DNA of 61,912 nt from Gammaproteobacteria bacterium (lineage in GTDB: Bacteria > Pseudomonadota > Gammaproteobacteria > Magnimaribacterales > Magnimaribacteraceae): assembly GCA_015660645.1 (NCBI GenBank), contig DQKS01000045.1, positions 1 to 61,912 of the forward strand, in the 5' to 3' direction. The position numbers and the translations under genes are program-made. This document shows, one piece after another, positions 9,456 through 19,812 of this stretch. Within the stretch, counting starts at the first letter, position 1. Every line of letters begins with the position of its first letter. Below the pieces are notes generated by a model that saw nothing but the letters and a program-made list of their open reading frames with translations, was not told the origin of the DNA and made no database searches.

Positions 9456-10790
9456 CTATTTGTTGATATTGTCAGTCCAAGAAAAGGTAATTCCAACCTC
9501 TTCAGGTTGAGTATGGAATTTATCGCATACCCAAAGATCTGCAACTGCAGCAAGTTCTTTATCAACATATATTAAGGGCAATCTATCCCTTAACCAAGGC
9601 GATATATCTGATTCCTGCAGTAACTTCTTTAACTTCTGAGATTTATCTCTTCCAAATGGCTTACAACGCTCTCCACCTTCTCTTCCTTTAATTGTTATCT
9701 TTTTATTTTTATGAACTAAAGAGAGCCCCTTGCCTTTGGTTTCTTTAAATCCAATTTTTCCAGTGGGTAGTAGAAGATCTTTTTTTAAATTCCATTCGCG
9801 TTCTTGGTCTTTATTTAAAACAGTACAGCATTCTCTAGGAAGGAGAAATAATACCCCTCTAAACATTCTTAACTCATGGGAATTATTAGAATCTCTAGAG
9901 CTAATTAAAATAGTCTGATCCAGACTCCTTTTCTTTTTAATTATTAAATTTATAATTTCCTCTGCTTGCTTCACAGAAAGTTTTATAGAAGAAGAGTCTA
10001 ACAACCACCTATTAAGTAAATTTCTTATTCTTTGATAAGAAAAACAACTTACCTTTGAAACGGATAATTTGTCATAAGAACCTAAACGACAAGACTCCAA
10101 ATCAGCCTTCGCTACTTCGTCTAAAATAGATGTAGAATAAAATGCCTCCCTAGATAAAAATTGTAGAGATTTTCCCAGTCCCGGCCAAAACTTAAATAAC
10201 AAAGGGAAAACTGAATTCCTTATAAAATTCCTTGAAATTTTTATATCTAAATTTGACTCATCTTCAATCCAGTTAAGTCTATTATGCAAGGCATATTCTC
10301 GAAGTTCTTTTTTTGTGAAATCTAAGAACGGTCTAAAAAAAGTTAAACCGGAGTCTTCTCTCCAAGTTGGAATTCCCTTCAATCCTTCAATACCAGTACC
10401 TCTCATTAATCTAAAGAAAATAGTTTCAAGCTGGTCATCTTTATGGTGAGCAGTACAAATTAAGTCACCTTCTTGGGCCCATTCCTTAAAGATTTTATAC
10501 CGAGCAACTCTAAGATTATCTTCTGATTTTTTTGAATTCTCTAGATCTAACTTTATAGTGTAAAAAGATATACCAAGACCTTTAGCTATATATTTGCATT
10601 TTTTTTCCCATAGATCAGAGTCTTTGCTTACTCCATGATTGATATGAATTGCGAAGAGTTTAGATGTATCTTGAACAGAAGCTGCTAAAGAATGCAACAA
10701 TACAGAAGAATCTAGCCCACCAGAAAATCCTACACCAATCCTTTTAAACCTTCTTAAACTTTCTGTGGAAATATTATCAGATATAAACAT
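9456..10790 (-). CDS. tilS: tRNA(Ile)-lysidine synthase
   Basis: Converts C34 of the AUA-reading tRNA-Ile to lysidine using ATP and lysine. The PP-loop GFSGGLDSSVLL (S23-S29) starts the ATPase domain, followed by CTAHHKDDQLETIFFRLMRGTG, typical of TilS. The remaining C-terminal half holds the substrate-binding domains, with GGERCKPFGRDKSQKLKKLL near the end. The length of 444 is normal for proteobacteria. It sits 3 bases after accA, as in related genomes where tilS follows accA closely. Confidence 0.94.
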   Translation of the reverse strand: MFISDNISTESLRRFKRIGVGFSGGLDSSVLLHSLAASVQDTSKLFAIHINHGVSKDSDLWEKKCKYIAKGLGISFYTIKLDLENSKKSEDNLRVARYKIFKEWAQEGDLICTAHHKDDQLETIFFRLMRGTGIEGLKGIPTWREDSGLTFFRPFLDFTKKELREYALHNRLNWIEDESNLDIKISRNFIRNSVFPLLFKFWPGLGKSLQFLSREAFYSTSILDEVAKADLESCRLGSYDKLSVSKVSCFSYQRIRNLLNRWLLDSSSIKLSVKQAEEIINLIIKKKRSLDQTILISSRDSNNSHELRMFRGVLFLLPRECCTVLNKDQEREWNLKKDLLLPTGKIGFKETKGKGLSLVHKNKKITIKGREGGERCKPFGRDKSQKLKKLLQESDISPWLRDRLPLIYVDKELAAVADLWVCDKFHTQPEEVGITFSWTDNINK

Positions 10791-10793
10791 TGG

Positions 10794-11744
10794 TCACAGA
10801 GATCCGTAACCCATTAATCTGGTATATCTCCTTTCTATTAAATCTGTTGTTTCAAATGATTTTAAGTCTTTCAAATTTTTGATTATAGAATTTTTTAGAA
10901 TCAAAGCCGCCTGATCATGATTCCTATGAGAGCCCCCAAGAGGCTCCTTAATAACTTCATCAATTAGATTAAGTTTTAATATATTCTCTGCATTTAATTT
11001 CATTGCTTCTGCAGCATCTGGTGATTTAGTTGAATCTCTCCAGACTATAGAAGCACAAGCTTCAGGTGAGGCAACAGAATAGGTCGCGTACTGCATCATG
11101 GTTATATGGTCCCCTACTGCCAGTGCTAAAGCACCCCCTGACCCACCTTCCCCAACAACATTAACTAAAATTGGTGTTTTAAGAGAAGACATTATTTGTA
11201 AATTATACGCTATGGCTTCACTTTGACCTCTTTCTTCACTATCGATGCCAGGATAAGCTCCCGGAGTATCCACTAAAGTAACCACAGGAAGTTTAAACCT
11301 TTCAGCTATCTGCATTAAACGACAAGCTTTTCTATAACCTTCAGGTTGAGACATACCGAAGTTGTGTTCAATTTTTTCTTCAGTGGACCTACCTTTCTCA
11401 TGACCAATCAGCATCACTTTGTGATCACCTATTGAAGCTAGACCTCCTATAACTGCTCGGTCATCGCCATAATGGCGATCACCATGTAATTCATCAAAAT
11501 CATCACAAACTTTTTCAACATAATCTAGAAAATGAGGTCTTTGCGGGTGTCTTGCCACTTGCACGCTTTGCCAAGCAGAAAGGTTTGAATAGATTTTCTC
11601 CGTAAGTTTTATCGCTGATTCATTTAACTTTAAGATCTCTTCAGAAATTTCTTCAGGCGAAAGAAGTTCAGAAGATTGCAACTCTTCTATCTTTTTTTCT
11701 AAAACAGCTATTGGTTCTTCAAAATCTAAATAGTTTTGTAACAT
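10794..11744 (-). CDS. accA: acetyl-CoA carboxylase carboxyltransferase subunit alpha
   Basis: Together with AccD it transfers the carboxyl group from biotin to acetyl-CoA, giving malonyl-CoA for fatty acid synthesis. At 316 residues it is close to the E. coli protein (319) and shows VQVARHPQRPHFLDY, GRSTEEKIEHNFGMSQPEGYRKA, LVDTPGAYPGIDSEERGQSE and GEGGSGGALALAVGD, all hallmark AccA segments. The ATG lies 10 bases after the dnaE stop. The dnaE-accA order is conserved in gammaproteobacteria. Confidence 0.97.
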   Translation of the reverse strand: MLQNYLDFEEPIAVLEKKIEELQSSELLSPEEISEEILKLNESAIKLTEKIYSNLSAWQSVQVARHPQRPHFLDYVEKVCDDFDELHGDRHYGDDRAVIGGLASIGDHKVMLIGHEKGRSTEEKIEHNFGMSQPEGYRKACRLMQIAERFKLPVVTLVDTPGAYPGIDSEERGQSEAIAYNLQIMSSLKTPILVNVVGEGGSGGALALAVGDHITMMQYATYSVASPEACASIVWRDSTKSPDAAEAMKLNAENILKLNLIDEVIKEPLGGSHRNHDQAALILKNSIIKNLKDLKSFETTDLIERRYTRLMGYGSL

Positions 11745-11754
11745 AGATAAAAAA

Positions 11755-14700
11755 TTAGTTCACATATGAACCCGAATGATACACCAAATCTACATTTTCT
11801 TTACCGCATAACTCAAATAAACTTGTTATAGAATCATCATTAACATAGAGCGAATAGTCTTTCGAAAGTAATATATCTGCCTTAGCTTTATTTCCAAAAA
11901 AACTTATCAATACAGGGCTTCCATCTTCATTATTTGATAGATCTTTTATCCCATTAGCAATCTTTTCTAAGTTTACTAAGTTTGGATTAAGACTAATTTT
12001 TATATGTTTTAAGTATTCATTTCTTGCTTCATCAAATGTTAAGATCCTATCTGCAACCATCTTAAAGGACGACTTTTCTGCTCCAGAAGAATAATTATCT
12101 TTCTCTACCACACCTTCTACTACAATTAACTGACCTTTTTTTAGGACACTTCTATATCTATCAAAAATATCTGCCCATATTGAGATCTCCAACCTACCGG
12201 AAGAGTCATCTAGAGTAGCGAAAGCAAAACGTCCCTTTCTTCCTTGTCTGACATTTAAATGCATTAACATTCCGGCAACGCGCTGCGAATGAGTTTCTGT
12301 CTCTAATTCAGAAATAAAGAAACCACACATTTTTCGAACTTCCTTTTTTCTCGATTCAATTGGATGGGACTCAAGATAAAAACCTAAAGAATTCCATTCT
12401 GCAGAAAGGAGATCAACTGATTCAGGACGAATGGCAGTGTCTTCAATTAGGTCTAAAACTGTCTCATTGCCTCCAAATAAATCTTTTATATTACTTTGAT
12501 CTCTTTCTGCAACTTGTTCAGACTTCTTTAAGGCTGAGGGGATTTGATTAAACAGCTTTTCTCTTTTACCAAAACAATCCATAGACCCAGACCCGATTAA
12601 AGCTGTAAGTATTCTACTATTCACTCTATTGCTACCTACTCTCAGACAAAAATCTACTAAATCTGCAAAAGGTCTATCTTCTCTAGAAGTAGTAATTTGA
12701 TTTACCAAGGATTCACCTATGCCTTTTAATGCTCCTAGACCATAGAGAATAGTATTAGAATCTAAATCTAAAAATCTATAAACACTGCTGTTTATATCTG
12801 GCTTTACAACCTTTAGCCCTATTAAACGACAATCGTCTACAAATAATTGAATTCTGTCCGTTGAATCCATTTCACAAGAAAGTAAAGAGGCCATAAATTC
12901 TGCCGGATAATGAGCTTTTAACCATGCTGTCTGATAGGCTATTAGTGCATATCCCACGGAATGAGATCTATTAAATCCGTAACCGGCAAACTGCTCAATC
13001 TGATTAAATAAATTCACGGCATAATTCTTATTTACATTTCTAGAAACAGCCCCTTCTACGAAGGTTGATCTGAGTCTTTCCATTTCTTCTTTTTTCTTTT
13101 TACCCATAGCTCTTCTCAAGATATCAGCTTGACCAAGTGTAAAACCTGACAACTCTTGAGCTATTTGCATAACCTGTTCTTGATAAACTATAACTCCATA
13201 AGTGGTCTCAAGAATCTTCTTAACAGCATCATGACCATAAGTTACTTCTTCTCTTCCGTGTTTCCGATCTATATAAGAATCAACCATATTCATTCCTAGC
13301 GCTCCCGGACGATAAAGTGCATTCATACTCACAATATCTTCAAAGGTATTAGGAACTAGCTGTCTTAAATAGTCTCTCATTCCTCTAGATTCAAGCTGAA
13401 AAACCCCAGTAGTATCAGCTCTTTGTAATAATTCAAAAGTTTTAAGATCGTCTAGAGGAAGATTCTCTATATCTATTAATTCTTCTTGTGAATCTTTCTT
13501 CTCGTTAATTCTCTTAACTGCCTGATCTAGAATAGTTAGGGTTCTCAAACCAAGAAAATCAAATTTTACAAGACCGGCTGATTCAACATCTCCCATATCA
13601 AATTGCGATGCTATAGTTCCCTTCTCTTCATCAAGAATAAGAGGAGTAAAGTCTGTTAAGGCTGTAGGTGCAATAACAACTCCAGCTGCGTGTGTACCAA
13701 CACTTCTAGATAACCCCTGCAGCTTAAGAGCCATCTCAAAGACTTCTTTAGATTCATCACTAGAATCTATTAATTCCTGAAATTCTTTCACTTCATATGC
13801 TTCTTCTAGAGAAATTCCTAGAACATCAGGTATAGCTTTAGCTAAGCGATCTCCAAACCCGTATGGCTTTCCTAAAACTCTTACAACATCTCTTAATACA
13901 GCTCTCGCAGCCATGGTTCCTCTAGTGCTTATTTGTGCGACAGAATCTTTTCCATATTTATTAGTAACATATTCAAGAACTTTATCCCTGCCTTCTACAC
14001 AAAAATCTATATCAAAATCAGGATTACTAACTCTTTCTGGATTAAGAAACCTTTCAAATAATAGATCATACTTAATTGGGTCAATTGCGGTTATTCCTAA
14101 TGCATAGGCTGCTATAGAACCTGCTCCCGAACCTCTGCCGGGGCCAACTGGTATATCATTCGTTTGAGCCCAATTTACAAAGTCTGCAACGATAAGAAAA
14201 TAACCTGCAAAATTTAACTTACAAATCATATCTAATTCATAATCTAACCGAGCAGAATATTGGTCTTTATTAATTGGATAGGAATTCACAGAAGCGCTAA
14301 TCTGCAAAATCCTTCTGTTTAATCCTTCTTTTGAAAGTTCTCTTAGATGATCTTCTCGGGATTGACCATCAGGAACTTCAAAATCGGGTAAATAAAATTT
14401 ACCCAATTCTAAGTCTAAATTACACTTTTCTGCTATCTTTACAGTGTTTTCTAAAGCTTCTGGCAAATCAATAAAAAGCTCTTTCATCTCATCTGAAGAG
14501 CGTAGATATTGATTCTCTACATATTCTTTAGATCTCCTGGGATCATCAAGGGTCTGGCCTTTTTGAATACAAACTCTTGCTTCATGGGCTTCAAAATCAG
14601 AAGGACTTATGTCAGGATCTATAGGCATTAAAAACCTTACGTCATTTGTAGCAACCAAAGGAATTTTCTTTTGAACGGCTAAATCAATTACTTTTTTATT

Positions 14701-15237
14701 GTATTCAGCTTCATTTGATTTACCTAGTCTTTGAATCTCAACGAAAAAGTCTTCTTTAAAAAGACCCTGAAAATAATCTAATCTTGAGCTTGTTAAGGCT
14801 TCATTTCCAGACAAAACAGATTGACCTACATGGCCACTCATTCCTCCAGAAAGAGCTATCAAACCCTCTGAGTATTCTTCTAACCAGCTTAATTTAACTA
14901 TGGGCTCACCCGACACTTGCCCTTCCACATAAGCTTTAGAGACAAGTTTTGTTAAATTTGTATAACCAGTTTTATTCTTCACTAACATTACAAGAGTTCC
15001 TGATTGAGAATCTAAGTCTTTTGCCACCCTTATTTCAGATCCTACTATCGGTTTAATACCCTCTTTTCTTGCAAGCCTGTAGAATTTTATGAGTCCAAAT
15101 AGATTGGTTAGATCTGTTAAAGCTACAGATGAAAAAGAAAGATCAGAAGATTTCGCCACCAACTCTTCTATTCTAATTATGCCATCTGATAATGAATATT
15201 CTGAGTGAAGGTGAAGATGTACGAATTCTTGTTGCAT
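11755..15237 (-). CDS. dnaE: DNA polymerase III alpha subunit
   Basis: Replicative polymerase of 1160 residues, the E. coli size. An N-terminal PHP domain begins HLHLHSEYSLSDG (His7, 9, 11). The palm follows with GPGRGSGAGS at 365-374 and the catalytic aspartates in PDFDIDF at 406-412, then fingers (GYGFNRSHSVGYALIAYQ), the helix-hairpin-helix and the OB fold near 985-1060. A clamp-binding motif is expected in the C-terminal region, but I cannot point to it with confidence. It begins 5 bases after rnhB. Confidence 0.97.
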   Translation of the reverse strand: MQQEFVHLHLHSEYSLSDGIIRIEELVAKSSDLSFSSVALTDLTNLFGLIKFYRLARKEGIKPIVGSEIRVAKDLDSQSGTLVMLVKNKTGYTNLTKLVSKAYVEGQVSGEPIVKLSWLEEYSEGLIALSGGMSGHVGQSVLSGNEALTSSRLDYFQGLFKEDFFVEIQRLGKSNEAEYNKKVIDLAVQKKIPLVATNDVRFLMPIDPDISPSDFEAHEARVCIQKGQTLDDPRRSKEYVENQYLRSSDEMKELFIDLPEALENTVKIAEKCNLDLELGKFYLPDFEVPDGQSREDHLRELSKEGLNRRILQISASVNSYPINKDQYSARLDYELDMICKLNFAGYFLIVADFVNWAQTNDIPVGPGRGSGAGSIAAYALGITAIDPIKYDLLFERFLNPERVSNPDFDIDFCVEGRDKVLEYVTNKYGKDSVAQISTRGTMAARAVLRDVVRVLGKPYGFGDRLAKAIPDVLGISLEEAYEVKEFQELIDSSDESKEVFEMALKLQGLSRSVGTHAAGVVIAPTALTDFTPLILDEEKGTIASQFDMGDVESAGLVKFDFLGLRTLTILDQAVKRINEKKDSQEELIDIENLPLDDLKTFELLQRADTTGVFQLESRGMRDYLRQLVPNTFEDIVSMNALYRPGALGMNMVDSYIDRKHGREEVTYGHDAVKKILETTYGVIVYQEQVMQIAQELSGFTLGQADILRRAMGKKKKEEMERLRSTFVEGAVSRNVNKNYAVNLFNQIEQFAGYGFNRSHSVGYALIAYQTAWLKAHYPAEFMASLLSCEMDSTDRIQLFVDDCRLIGLKVVKPDINSSVYRFLDLDSNTILYGLGALKGIGESLVNQITTSREDRPFADLVDFCLRVGSNRVNSRILTALIGSGSMDCFGKREKLFNQIPSALKKSEQVAERDQSNIKDLFGGNETVLDLIEDTAIRPESVDLLSAEWNSLGFYLESHPIESRKKEVRKMCGFFISELETETHSQRVAGMLMHLNVRQGRKGRFAFATLDDSSGRLEISIWADIFDRYRSVLKKGQLIVVEGVVEKDNYSSGAEKSSFKMVADRILTFDEARNEYLKHIKISLNPNLVNLEKIANGIKDLSNNEDGSPVLISFFGNKAKADILLSKDYSLYVNDDSITSLFELCGKENVDLVYHSGSYVN

Positions 15238-15242
15238 TTTAT

Positions 15243-15812
15243 TTATAATTCAGCCTTGATAGATCTTTTAACAGGCTTAAAAGAAAGTCTATGAATCTTA
15301 CAAGGACCCAGTAATTCTAGAGCATCTAAATGGAATTTTGTTGGATAACCCTTATGTTTCTTAAAACCATAAGCAGGATAAACAGCATCAAAGTCTTTCA
15401 TTAATTTATCTCGTGCAACTTTAGCTATTATGGAAGCGGCCATAATACTTTTTATACAAGAGTCGCCCTTCACGATTGCTTCACATTCAATAAGAATATT
15501 TGGTTTGTGAATTCCGTCACAAACAACCTTGTCAGGTCTAATTTGCAAGCCTTCTACAGCTCTCTTCATAGAAAGTAGAGATGCTTGCAGAATATTTAAA
15601 GAGTCTATCTCTTCTATAGTTGCAGAGGCGATGTTCCATGCAACGGCAGATTTTTTTATTTTTATATCTAATTCTAGTCTTTTTTTTTCCGATAATTTTT
15701 TTGAGTCATCTAGTCCGTTAATTTGTAAAGAACTATCCAATATAACTGCAGCTGAAATAATAGGACCAGCTAAAGGGCCCCTGCCTACTTCATCAACTCC
15801 TGCTTCTATCAA
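15243..15812 (-). CDS. rnhB: ribonuclease HII
   Basis: Removes ribonucleotides and RNA primers from DNA. The N-terminal GVDEVGRGPLAGP contains the first two acidic catalytic residues (D7, E8); VVCDG near residue 98 and the later DAVYPAYGFKKHKGYPT segment complete the family pattern. The start codon is TTG and overlaps the lpxB stop by 3 bases (TTGA), so coupling to lpxB is likely. The length of 189 is typical. Confidence 0.95.
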   Translation of the reverse strand: MIEAGVDEVGRGPLAGPIISAAVILDSSLQINGLDDSKKLSEKKRLELDIKIKKSAVAWNIASATIEEIDSLNILQASLLSMKRAVEGLQIRPDKVVCDGIHKPNILIECEAIVKGDSCIKSIMAASIIAKVARDKLMKDFDAVYPAYGFKKHKGYPTKFHLDALELLGPCKIHRLSFKPVKRSIKAEL

Positions 15813-16957
15813 CCCAATATCTCTTTTATTTCTTTTGCAGCCAATTCAGAACCCCCCGCCATCAAAGATAAATGTATTCTTTTAAATTCTTGAATGTATT
15901 CCTCCTGATTACTCTCATACAAAAACATGAATGATTTATGTATGTTCTCTGGCGTAACATCATCTTGTAGAAGTTCCGGAAGAAGGTTTTTATTAGCTAA
16001 AAGATTAGGGAGAGAGAAATATGCAATCTTCAATAATGGCTTAATTATCTTAAAACTCAGCCAATTAGTTTTATAAACAGTAACACATGGGGTACTTAGT
16101 AAAAGAGCTTCTAGAGTTGCTGTTCCAGAGGTAATAATAGCTAAATCTGCAAGCTCTAAAACTTCTTGAGAATTTCCATAAGAGAACTCTATTAACTTCT
16201 CATCGCCATCACCTTCTAATAATTCTCTATGTTGCTTTGAAGAAAGAGGCATAAGAAATCTTGCATAGGGTAGGTCTTCTTTAATAAGTGTTGCTGCTTT
16301 AATCATTGCATTCCCCATTAAAGAAATTTCAGAATTTCTGCTACCAGGTAAAAGGGCAATTAATTTATTATTATTTTCAAATTTAGGTTTTAATTCTAAT
16401 GAACTTTCTAGTTTTTCGATAGGAAACTTATAGGCCAAAGGGTGGCCTATATAACTAACTTTTATCGAGGAATTTTTATAAGCTTCTGTTTCAAATGGGA
16501 AAAGAGCAAAGACTAAATCAATAGAAGATTCCATGCCTTTGATGCGACCCTTTCTCCATGCCCAGACCGAAGGACTCACATATTGGATTGTTTTTATATC
16601 TAATTGTTTTTTTAAATACTTAGCTACTGGTAAATTAAAATCTGGTGAATCAATACCTATGTAGAGGTCTGGCTTATTGTTTATAAGAAACTGTTTGAAG
16701 TTCTTTCTTAATTTTAAAATCTTACGCAATCGAAATAAAGGTTCAATAATACCCATAACTGCAATTTCTTTAATATCAAAAAAGGATTCCAATCCTTTCT
16801 TTTTCATTGATTCTCCTCCCAAGCCTATGAATTCGACATCCGGAAGTTCTCTCCTAATGGACTCCATTAAAGGCGCTCCAAGCTCATCCCCTGATTTTTC
16901 GCCAGCAACTATAGCTATTTTTTTGTGATGTTTAGATATATTGATGTTTGGAGACAT
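15809..16957 (-). CDS. lpxB: lipid-A-disaccharide synthase
   Basis: Inner-face membrane glycosyltransferase that joins UDP-2,3-diacylglucosamine and lipid X to the lipid A disaccharide. It has the LpxB opening IAIVAGEKSGDELGAPLMES, YVSPSVWAWRKGR, ALFPFETEAY, LLPGSRNSEI and the C-terminal TSGTATLEALLLSTPCVTVYK. The ATG at 16957 shares one base with the lpxA stop (TGATG); a TTG one codon upstream is less likely. It is the last of the lipid A genes in this cluster. Confidence 0.96.
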   Translation of the reverse strand: MSPNINISKHHKKIAIVAGEKSGDELGAPLMESIRRELPDVEFIGLGGESMKKKGLESFFDIKEIAVMGIIEPLFRLRKILKLRKNFKQFLINNKPDLYIGIDSPDFNLPVAKYLKKQLDIKTIQYVSPSVWAWRKGRIKGMESSIDLVFALFPFETEAYKNSSIKVSYIGHPLAYKFPIEKLESSLELKPKFENNNKLIALLPGSRNSEISLMGNAMIKAATLIKEDLPYARFLMPLSSKQHRELLEGDGDEKLIEFSYGNSQEVLELADLAIITSGTATLEALLLSTPCVTVYKTNWLSFKIIKPLLKIAYFSLPNLLANKNLLPELLQDDVTPENIHKSFMFLYESNQEEYIQEFKRIHLSLMAGGSELAAKEIKEILG

Positions 16958-17727
16958 CAACGAGAAATTCCACGGGTTGAATTCTCTATAGAAGAAATAA
17001 AGGAAATTACTTCAGGGGTATTCTGATCTGAATTTTTTAATTCTAATAAAGCTTCATCTGTAGTTAACTTTTTTCTATAAAAGGTACGATAAGCTGATTT
17101 TAATGATTCAATAGTTTCAGAAGAATAACCCAGCCTTTTGACTCCAACTGAGTTTATTCCAAATGGTTTAGCTGGGTTTCCTCTTACCTTAACATAAGCA
17201 GGAATATCCTTATTAACAGCACTACCCATGGCACAAAAACTATATTCTCCAAGAAAACAGTACTGATGGACTATTGCATACCCTCCGAGGATAACACCTT
17301 TACCAACTTTAACTGATCCGGCTAAAGCTGCTTGATTAGAGAGCACCACGTCATCTTCTATTTCACAATCATGAGCTACATGAGAATAAGCCATCAAAAG
17401 GTTTCTATTGCCAATAGAAGTTACTCCTTTTTCTTGAATCGTTCCTCTATGAACGGTAACTCCTTCTCGAATAGTATTTTCATCCCCCAAAATTAATTTT
17501 GTTGGTTCATTCTTGTATTTTTTATCTGGGCTGCCATCTCCTATAGATGAAAATTGAAAAATATGATTTCTTTTGCCCATTATAGTTGGACCTTTTAATA
17601 TCACATGAGATTCAATAATGGTTTCAGAGCCTATTTCTACATCAGCACCAATAATTGAGTAGGGACCAATATCCACTCCTTCGTCTATTTTAGCCTTAGG
17701 ATCAATTATTGCAGTAGGATGGTGCAT
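16957..17727 (-). CDS. lpxA: UDP-N-acetylglucosamine acyltransferase
   Basis: First enzyme of lipid A synthesis, adding 3-hydroxyacyl from ACP to UDP-GlcNAc. Left-handed beta-helix hexapeptide repeats fill most of the protein (IIDPKAKIDEGVDIGPYSIIG onward in six-residue steps). MAYSHVAHDCEIED holds the catalytic His, and the C-terminal helical cap follows GNPAKPFGINSVGVKRLG. The ATG at 17727 starts MHHPTAIID, as in homologues, 1 base after the fabZ stop. An earlier in-frame GTG would overlap fabZ by 20 bases. Confidence 0.96.
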   Translation of the reverse strand: MHHPTAIIDPKAKIDEGVDIGPYSIIGADVEIGSETIIESHVILKGPTIMGKRNHIFQFSSIGDGSPDKKYKNEPTKLILGDENTIREGVTVHRGTIQEKGVTSIGNRNLLMAYSHVAHDCEIEDDVVLSNQAALAGSVKVGKGVILGGYAIVHQYCFLGEYSFCAMGSAVNKDIPAYVKVRGNPAKPFGINSVGVKRLGYSSETIESLKSAYRTFYRKKLTTDEALLELKNSDQNTPEVISFISSIENSTRGISR

Positions 17728-17728
17728 A

Positions 17729-18175
17729 TTATTTAGGTCTGTCAGCACAAAGAATAGTTGCTTTTGCTACAAGCTCATTTTCAACTGAAGCAACACAATC
17801 AAATTTCCAAACCCCTTTTTTGTTAGTCAATACAGTAGACTCAAGCACTAATTTATCTCCTGGAACTGCCGGTCTTTTAAATCTCAGATTATCTGCACCA
17901 ACAAAGTAATAGATAGAACCTTCTTCAGGTGTCTTATTCATTGTTTTAAATCCTAAAATTCCTGAAACCTGTGCCATTGCTTCAACTATTAAAACACCTG
18001 GCATAATTTCTTTTCCAGGAAAATGTCCCATAAAGAAAGGTTCATTGGTAGTTATATTTTTATATCCCTTTACATATTTTCCTAACTCTAATTCCGTAAC
18101 TCTATCCAAAAAAAGCATGGGATATCTATGCGGCAAGTATTGCTTAATTTCTTCTATTTTTATGTCTACATCCAT
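17729..18175 (-). CDS. fabZ: 3-hydroxyacyl-ACP dehydratase FabZ
   Basis: Hot-dog-fold dehydratase of fatty acid elongation. LPHRYPMLFLDRV and FMGHFPGKEIMPGVLIVEAMAQ carry catalytic His51 and Glu65. The length of 148 is typical. FabZ competes with LpxA for hydroxymyristoyl-ACP, and the two genes are next to each other here as in E. coli. It is the second dehydratase in the window; the other, FabA, lies at 43125. Confidence 0.96.
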   Translation of the reverse strand: MDVDIKIEEIKQYLPHRYPMLFLDRVTELELGKYVKGYKNITTNEPFFMGHFPGKEIMPGVLIVEAMAQVSGILGFKTMNKTPEEGSIYYFVGADNLRFKRPAVPGDKLVLESTVLTNKKGVWKFDCVASVENELVAKATILCADRPK

Positions 18176-18178
18176 ATT

Positions 18179-19180
18179 TTACTTGTTTATTTGATTAAGT
18201 TTTTTGAATAGGACAGCACTCTTTTTCCAATCTTTGTTTTCCATAAAAGGCGTACCAGACGAGTAGACTCCTGGTTTTTTAATAGACTTAGTAATCAAAG
18301 TCATTGCTGTGATATGGACCTCATCAGCTATTTCTACATTATCTACAACAGCGCAACATCCTGCTAAGGTGCAATTTTTCCCTATCTTAGAACTGCCTGC
18401 AATAGCACTTCTAGCAGCAATGGCCGTTCCTTCGCCTATTTCTACGTTATGAGCTAAATGTACTAGATTATCTATCTTAACGTTATGATTAATTATAGTA
18501 TCTCCGACAGAACCTCTATCAATCGAAGTATTAGACCCTATCTCTACGTCATTACCTATTATAACTTTTCCTAGATGTTCAATCTTTAGCCATTTCTCCC
18601 CTTCTTTAGCAAATCCAAGTCCATCAGAACCAATTACTGCTCCTGAATGAACTATGCAATTAGAGCCAATCTCTACAGAATCATATATCGTTACGTTCGG
18701 ATAAATAATAGTTCCATTTCCAAGAACTACTTTTTCTCCAACGAAGGTACCAGCTCCAACTCTTACTTCATCACCAACTTTGGCGTCTTTAGAAACTGTT
18801 ACATACTGACCTATTGTTGCTTTATTGCTAATCATAGCTTCGTTATGAATTGAAGTATTTTTTGAAATATACGGAGGCTCTTTAGTCTTTCTTAATTCCA
18901 TAAAAACCTTAGATGCTTTTGCAAATAATAAATGGGGATCAGAACCAGTAAGTGCATTTCCATCATAGAATTTCAAATTTTTTTTTGAAAGAATAATAGC
19001 ACTTGCTTGAGTCTTAGAAAGGTAGGGCAAAAATTTATCCCGGGTTATAAAACTCACCTCATCTATATTCGCTTTTTCAATAGAATTTAGACCTTTGACA
19101 ACCTTTTTAGAATCACCCCTAAGTTCTGCTCCTATTTGCTGAGCAAGATCTCCTAAAGTAATGCTTGCACTAGAGGACAC
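18179..19180 (-). CDS. lpxD: UDP-3-O-acylglucosamine N-acyltransferase
   Basis: Third step of lipid A synthesis, adding the N-linked hydroxyacyl chain. An N-terminal uridine-binding domain (residues 1-100, [17 protein letters not shown]) precedes a long left-handed beta-helix of hexapeptide repeats (about 105-300). The [19 protein letters not shown] segment carries the catalytic His pair. The start codon is GTG. It lies 9 bases after skp and 3 before fabZ, the conserved order. Confidence 0.95.
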   Translation of the reverse strand: MSSSASITLGDLAQQIGAELRGDSKKVVKGLNSIEKANIDEVSFITRDKFLPYLSKTQASAIILSKKNLKFYDGNALTGSDPHLLFAKASKVFMELRKTKEPPYISKNTSIHNEAMISNKATIGQYVTVSKDAKVGDEVRVGAGTFVGEKVVLGNGTIIYPNVTIYDSVEIGSNCIVHSGAVIGSDGLGFAKEGEKWLKIEHLGKVIIGNDVEIGSNTSIDRGSVGDTIINHNVKIDNLVHLAHNVEIGEGTAIAARSAIAGSSKIGKNCTLAGCCAVVDNVEIADEVHITAMTLITKSIKKPGVYSSGTPFMENKDWKKSAVLFKKLNQINK

Positions 19181-19189
19181 TTAATAGAT

Positions 19190-19720
19190 CTACTCTTCTT
19201 TCTGATTCATAGTATCAACAACTTCTTGAGTGATATCAAAACTTTCATCAGCATACATTAAAGAAGAATTCTGTCCTCCATCAAGCAAAAGAGTTATTCC
19301 TTTAGCTCGGATGAGTTCAGTCATAATAACTTGATATTTTTCTGCTTGTTGTTGCTGTACTAACTGAACAACTTGTTTTTGGACATCAGAAAGCTTTTTT
19401 CTAAGAAACTCTATATCTTGAACGAGTGATTGAAATCTTTTACCAGCTTCTTGTTTTTCTTCGACTGACATAGTTGGGCCTTCTTTTTGAGTTCTTTCTT
19501 GAATCTCTCTAGCTTCGGTTTCTTTAGCTTGTAATTCCTCTGAAATCTCAGTCCATTCTTTTGAATTTTGCATTTCTTCAAACTCTTGTTTTGCTATCTC
19601 GGTTGATAGTAAAACTTTTTGAGGATCTATAGTTGCAATATTAAGATCAGCAGAATAAATACCAAAAGGTACAAACATAAGAATTAAAGTTAACAATATA
19701 TTTCTTTTATTAAGGCCCAT
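19190..19720 (-). CDS. skp: periplasmic chaperone Skp/OmpH family
   Basis: A signal peptide (about residues 1-23, ending GIYSA) precedes IATIDPQKVLLSTEIAKQEFEE and a long charged coiled coil (about 45-130), the tentacle arms of the trimeric Skp chaperone that carries unfolded outer-membrane proteins to BamA. The last 40 residues (ELIRAKGITLLLDGG) return to the body domain. The position between bamA and lpxD is the conserved one. The 92 bases between bamA and skp are longer than elsewhere in this cluster and could hold an extra promoter, but I see no clear one. Confidence 0.92.
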   Translation of the reverse strand: MGLNKRNILLTLILMFVPFGIYSADLNIATIDPQKVLLSTEIAKQEFEEMQNSKEWTEISEELQAKETEAREIQERTQKEGPTMSVEEKQEAGKRFQSLVQDIEFLRKKLSDVQKQVVQLVQQQQAEKYQVIMTELIRAKGITLLLDGGQNSSLMYADESFDITQEVVDTMNQKEE

Positions 19721-19812
19721 AATCTTTCCTACAGTAAGTTGACTAATAATCGTGATGGCAGTTTAACGTTTTGTTAAGACGTTTAGAAGTTTTAGATGAA
19801 CTATATTTCATT

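Noticed and set aside
15529-15885. 118-codon plus-strand ORF over rnhB
   Set aside because: It is antisense to rnhB and lpxB, has no ribosome-binding site and no recognisable domain; it is a shadow of the coding frame.
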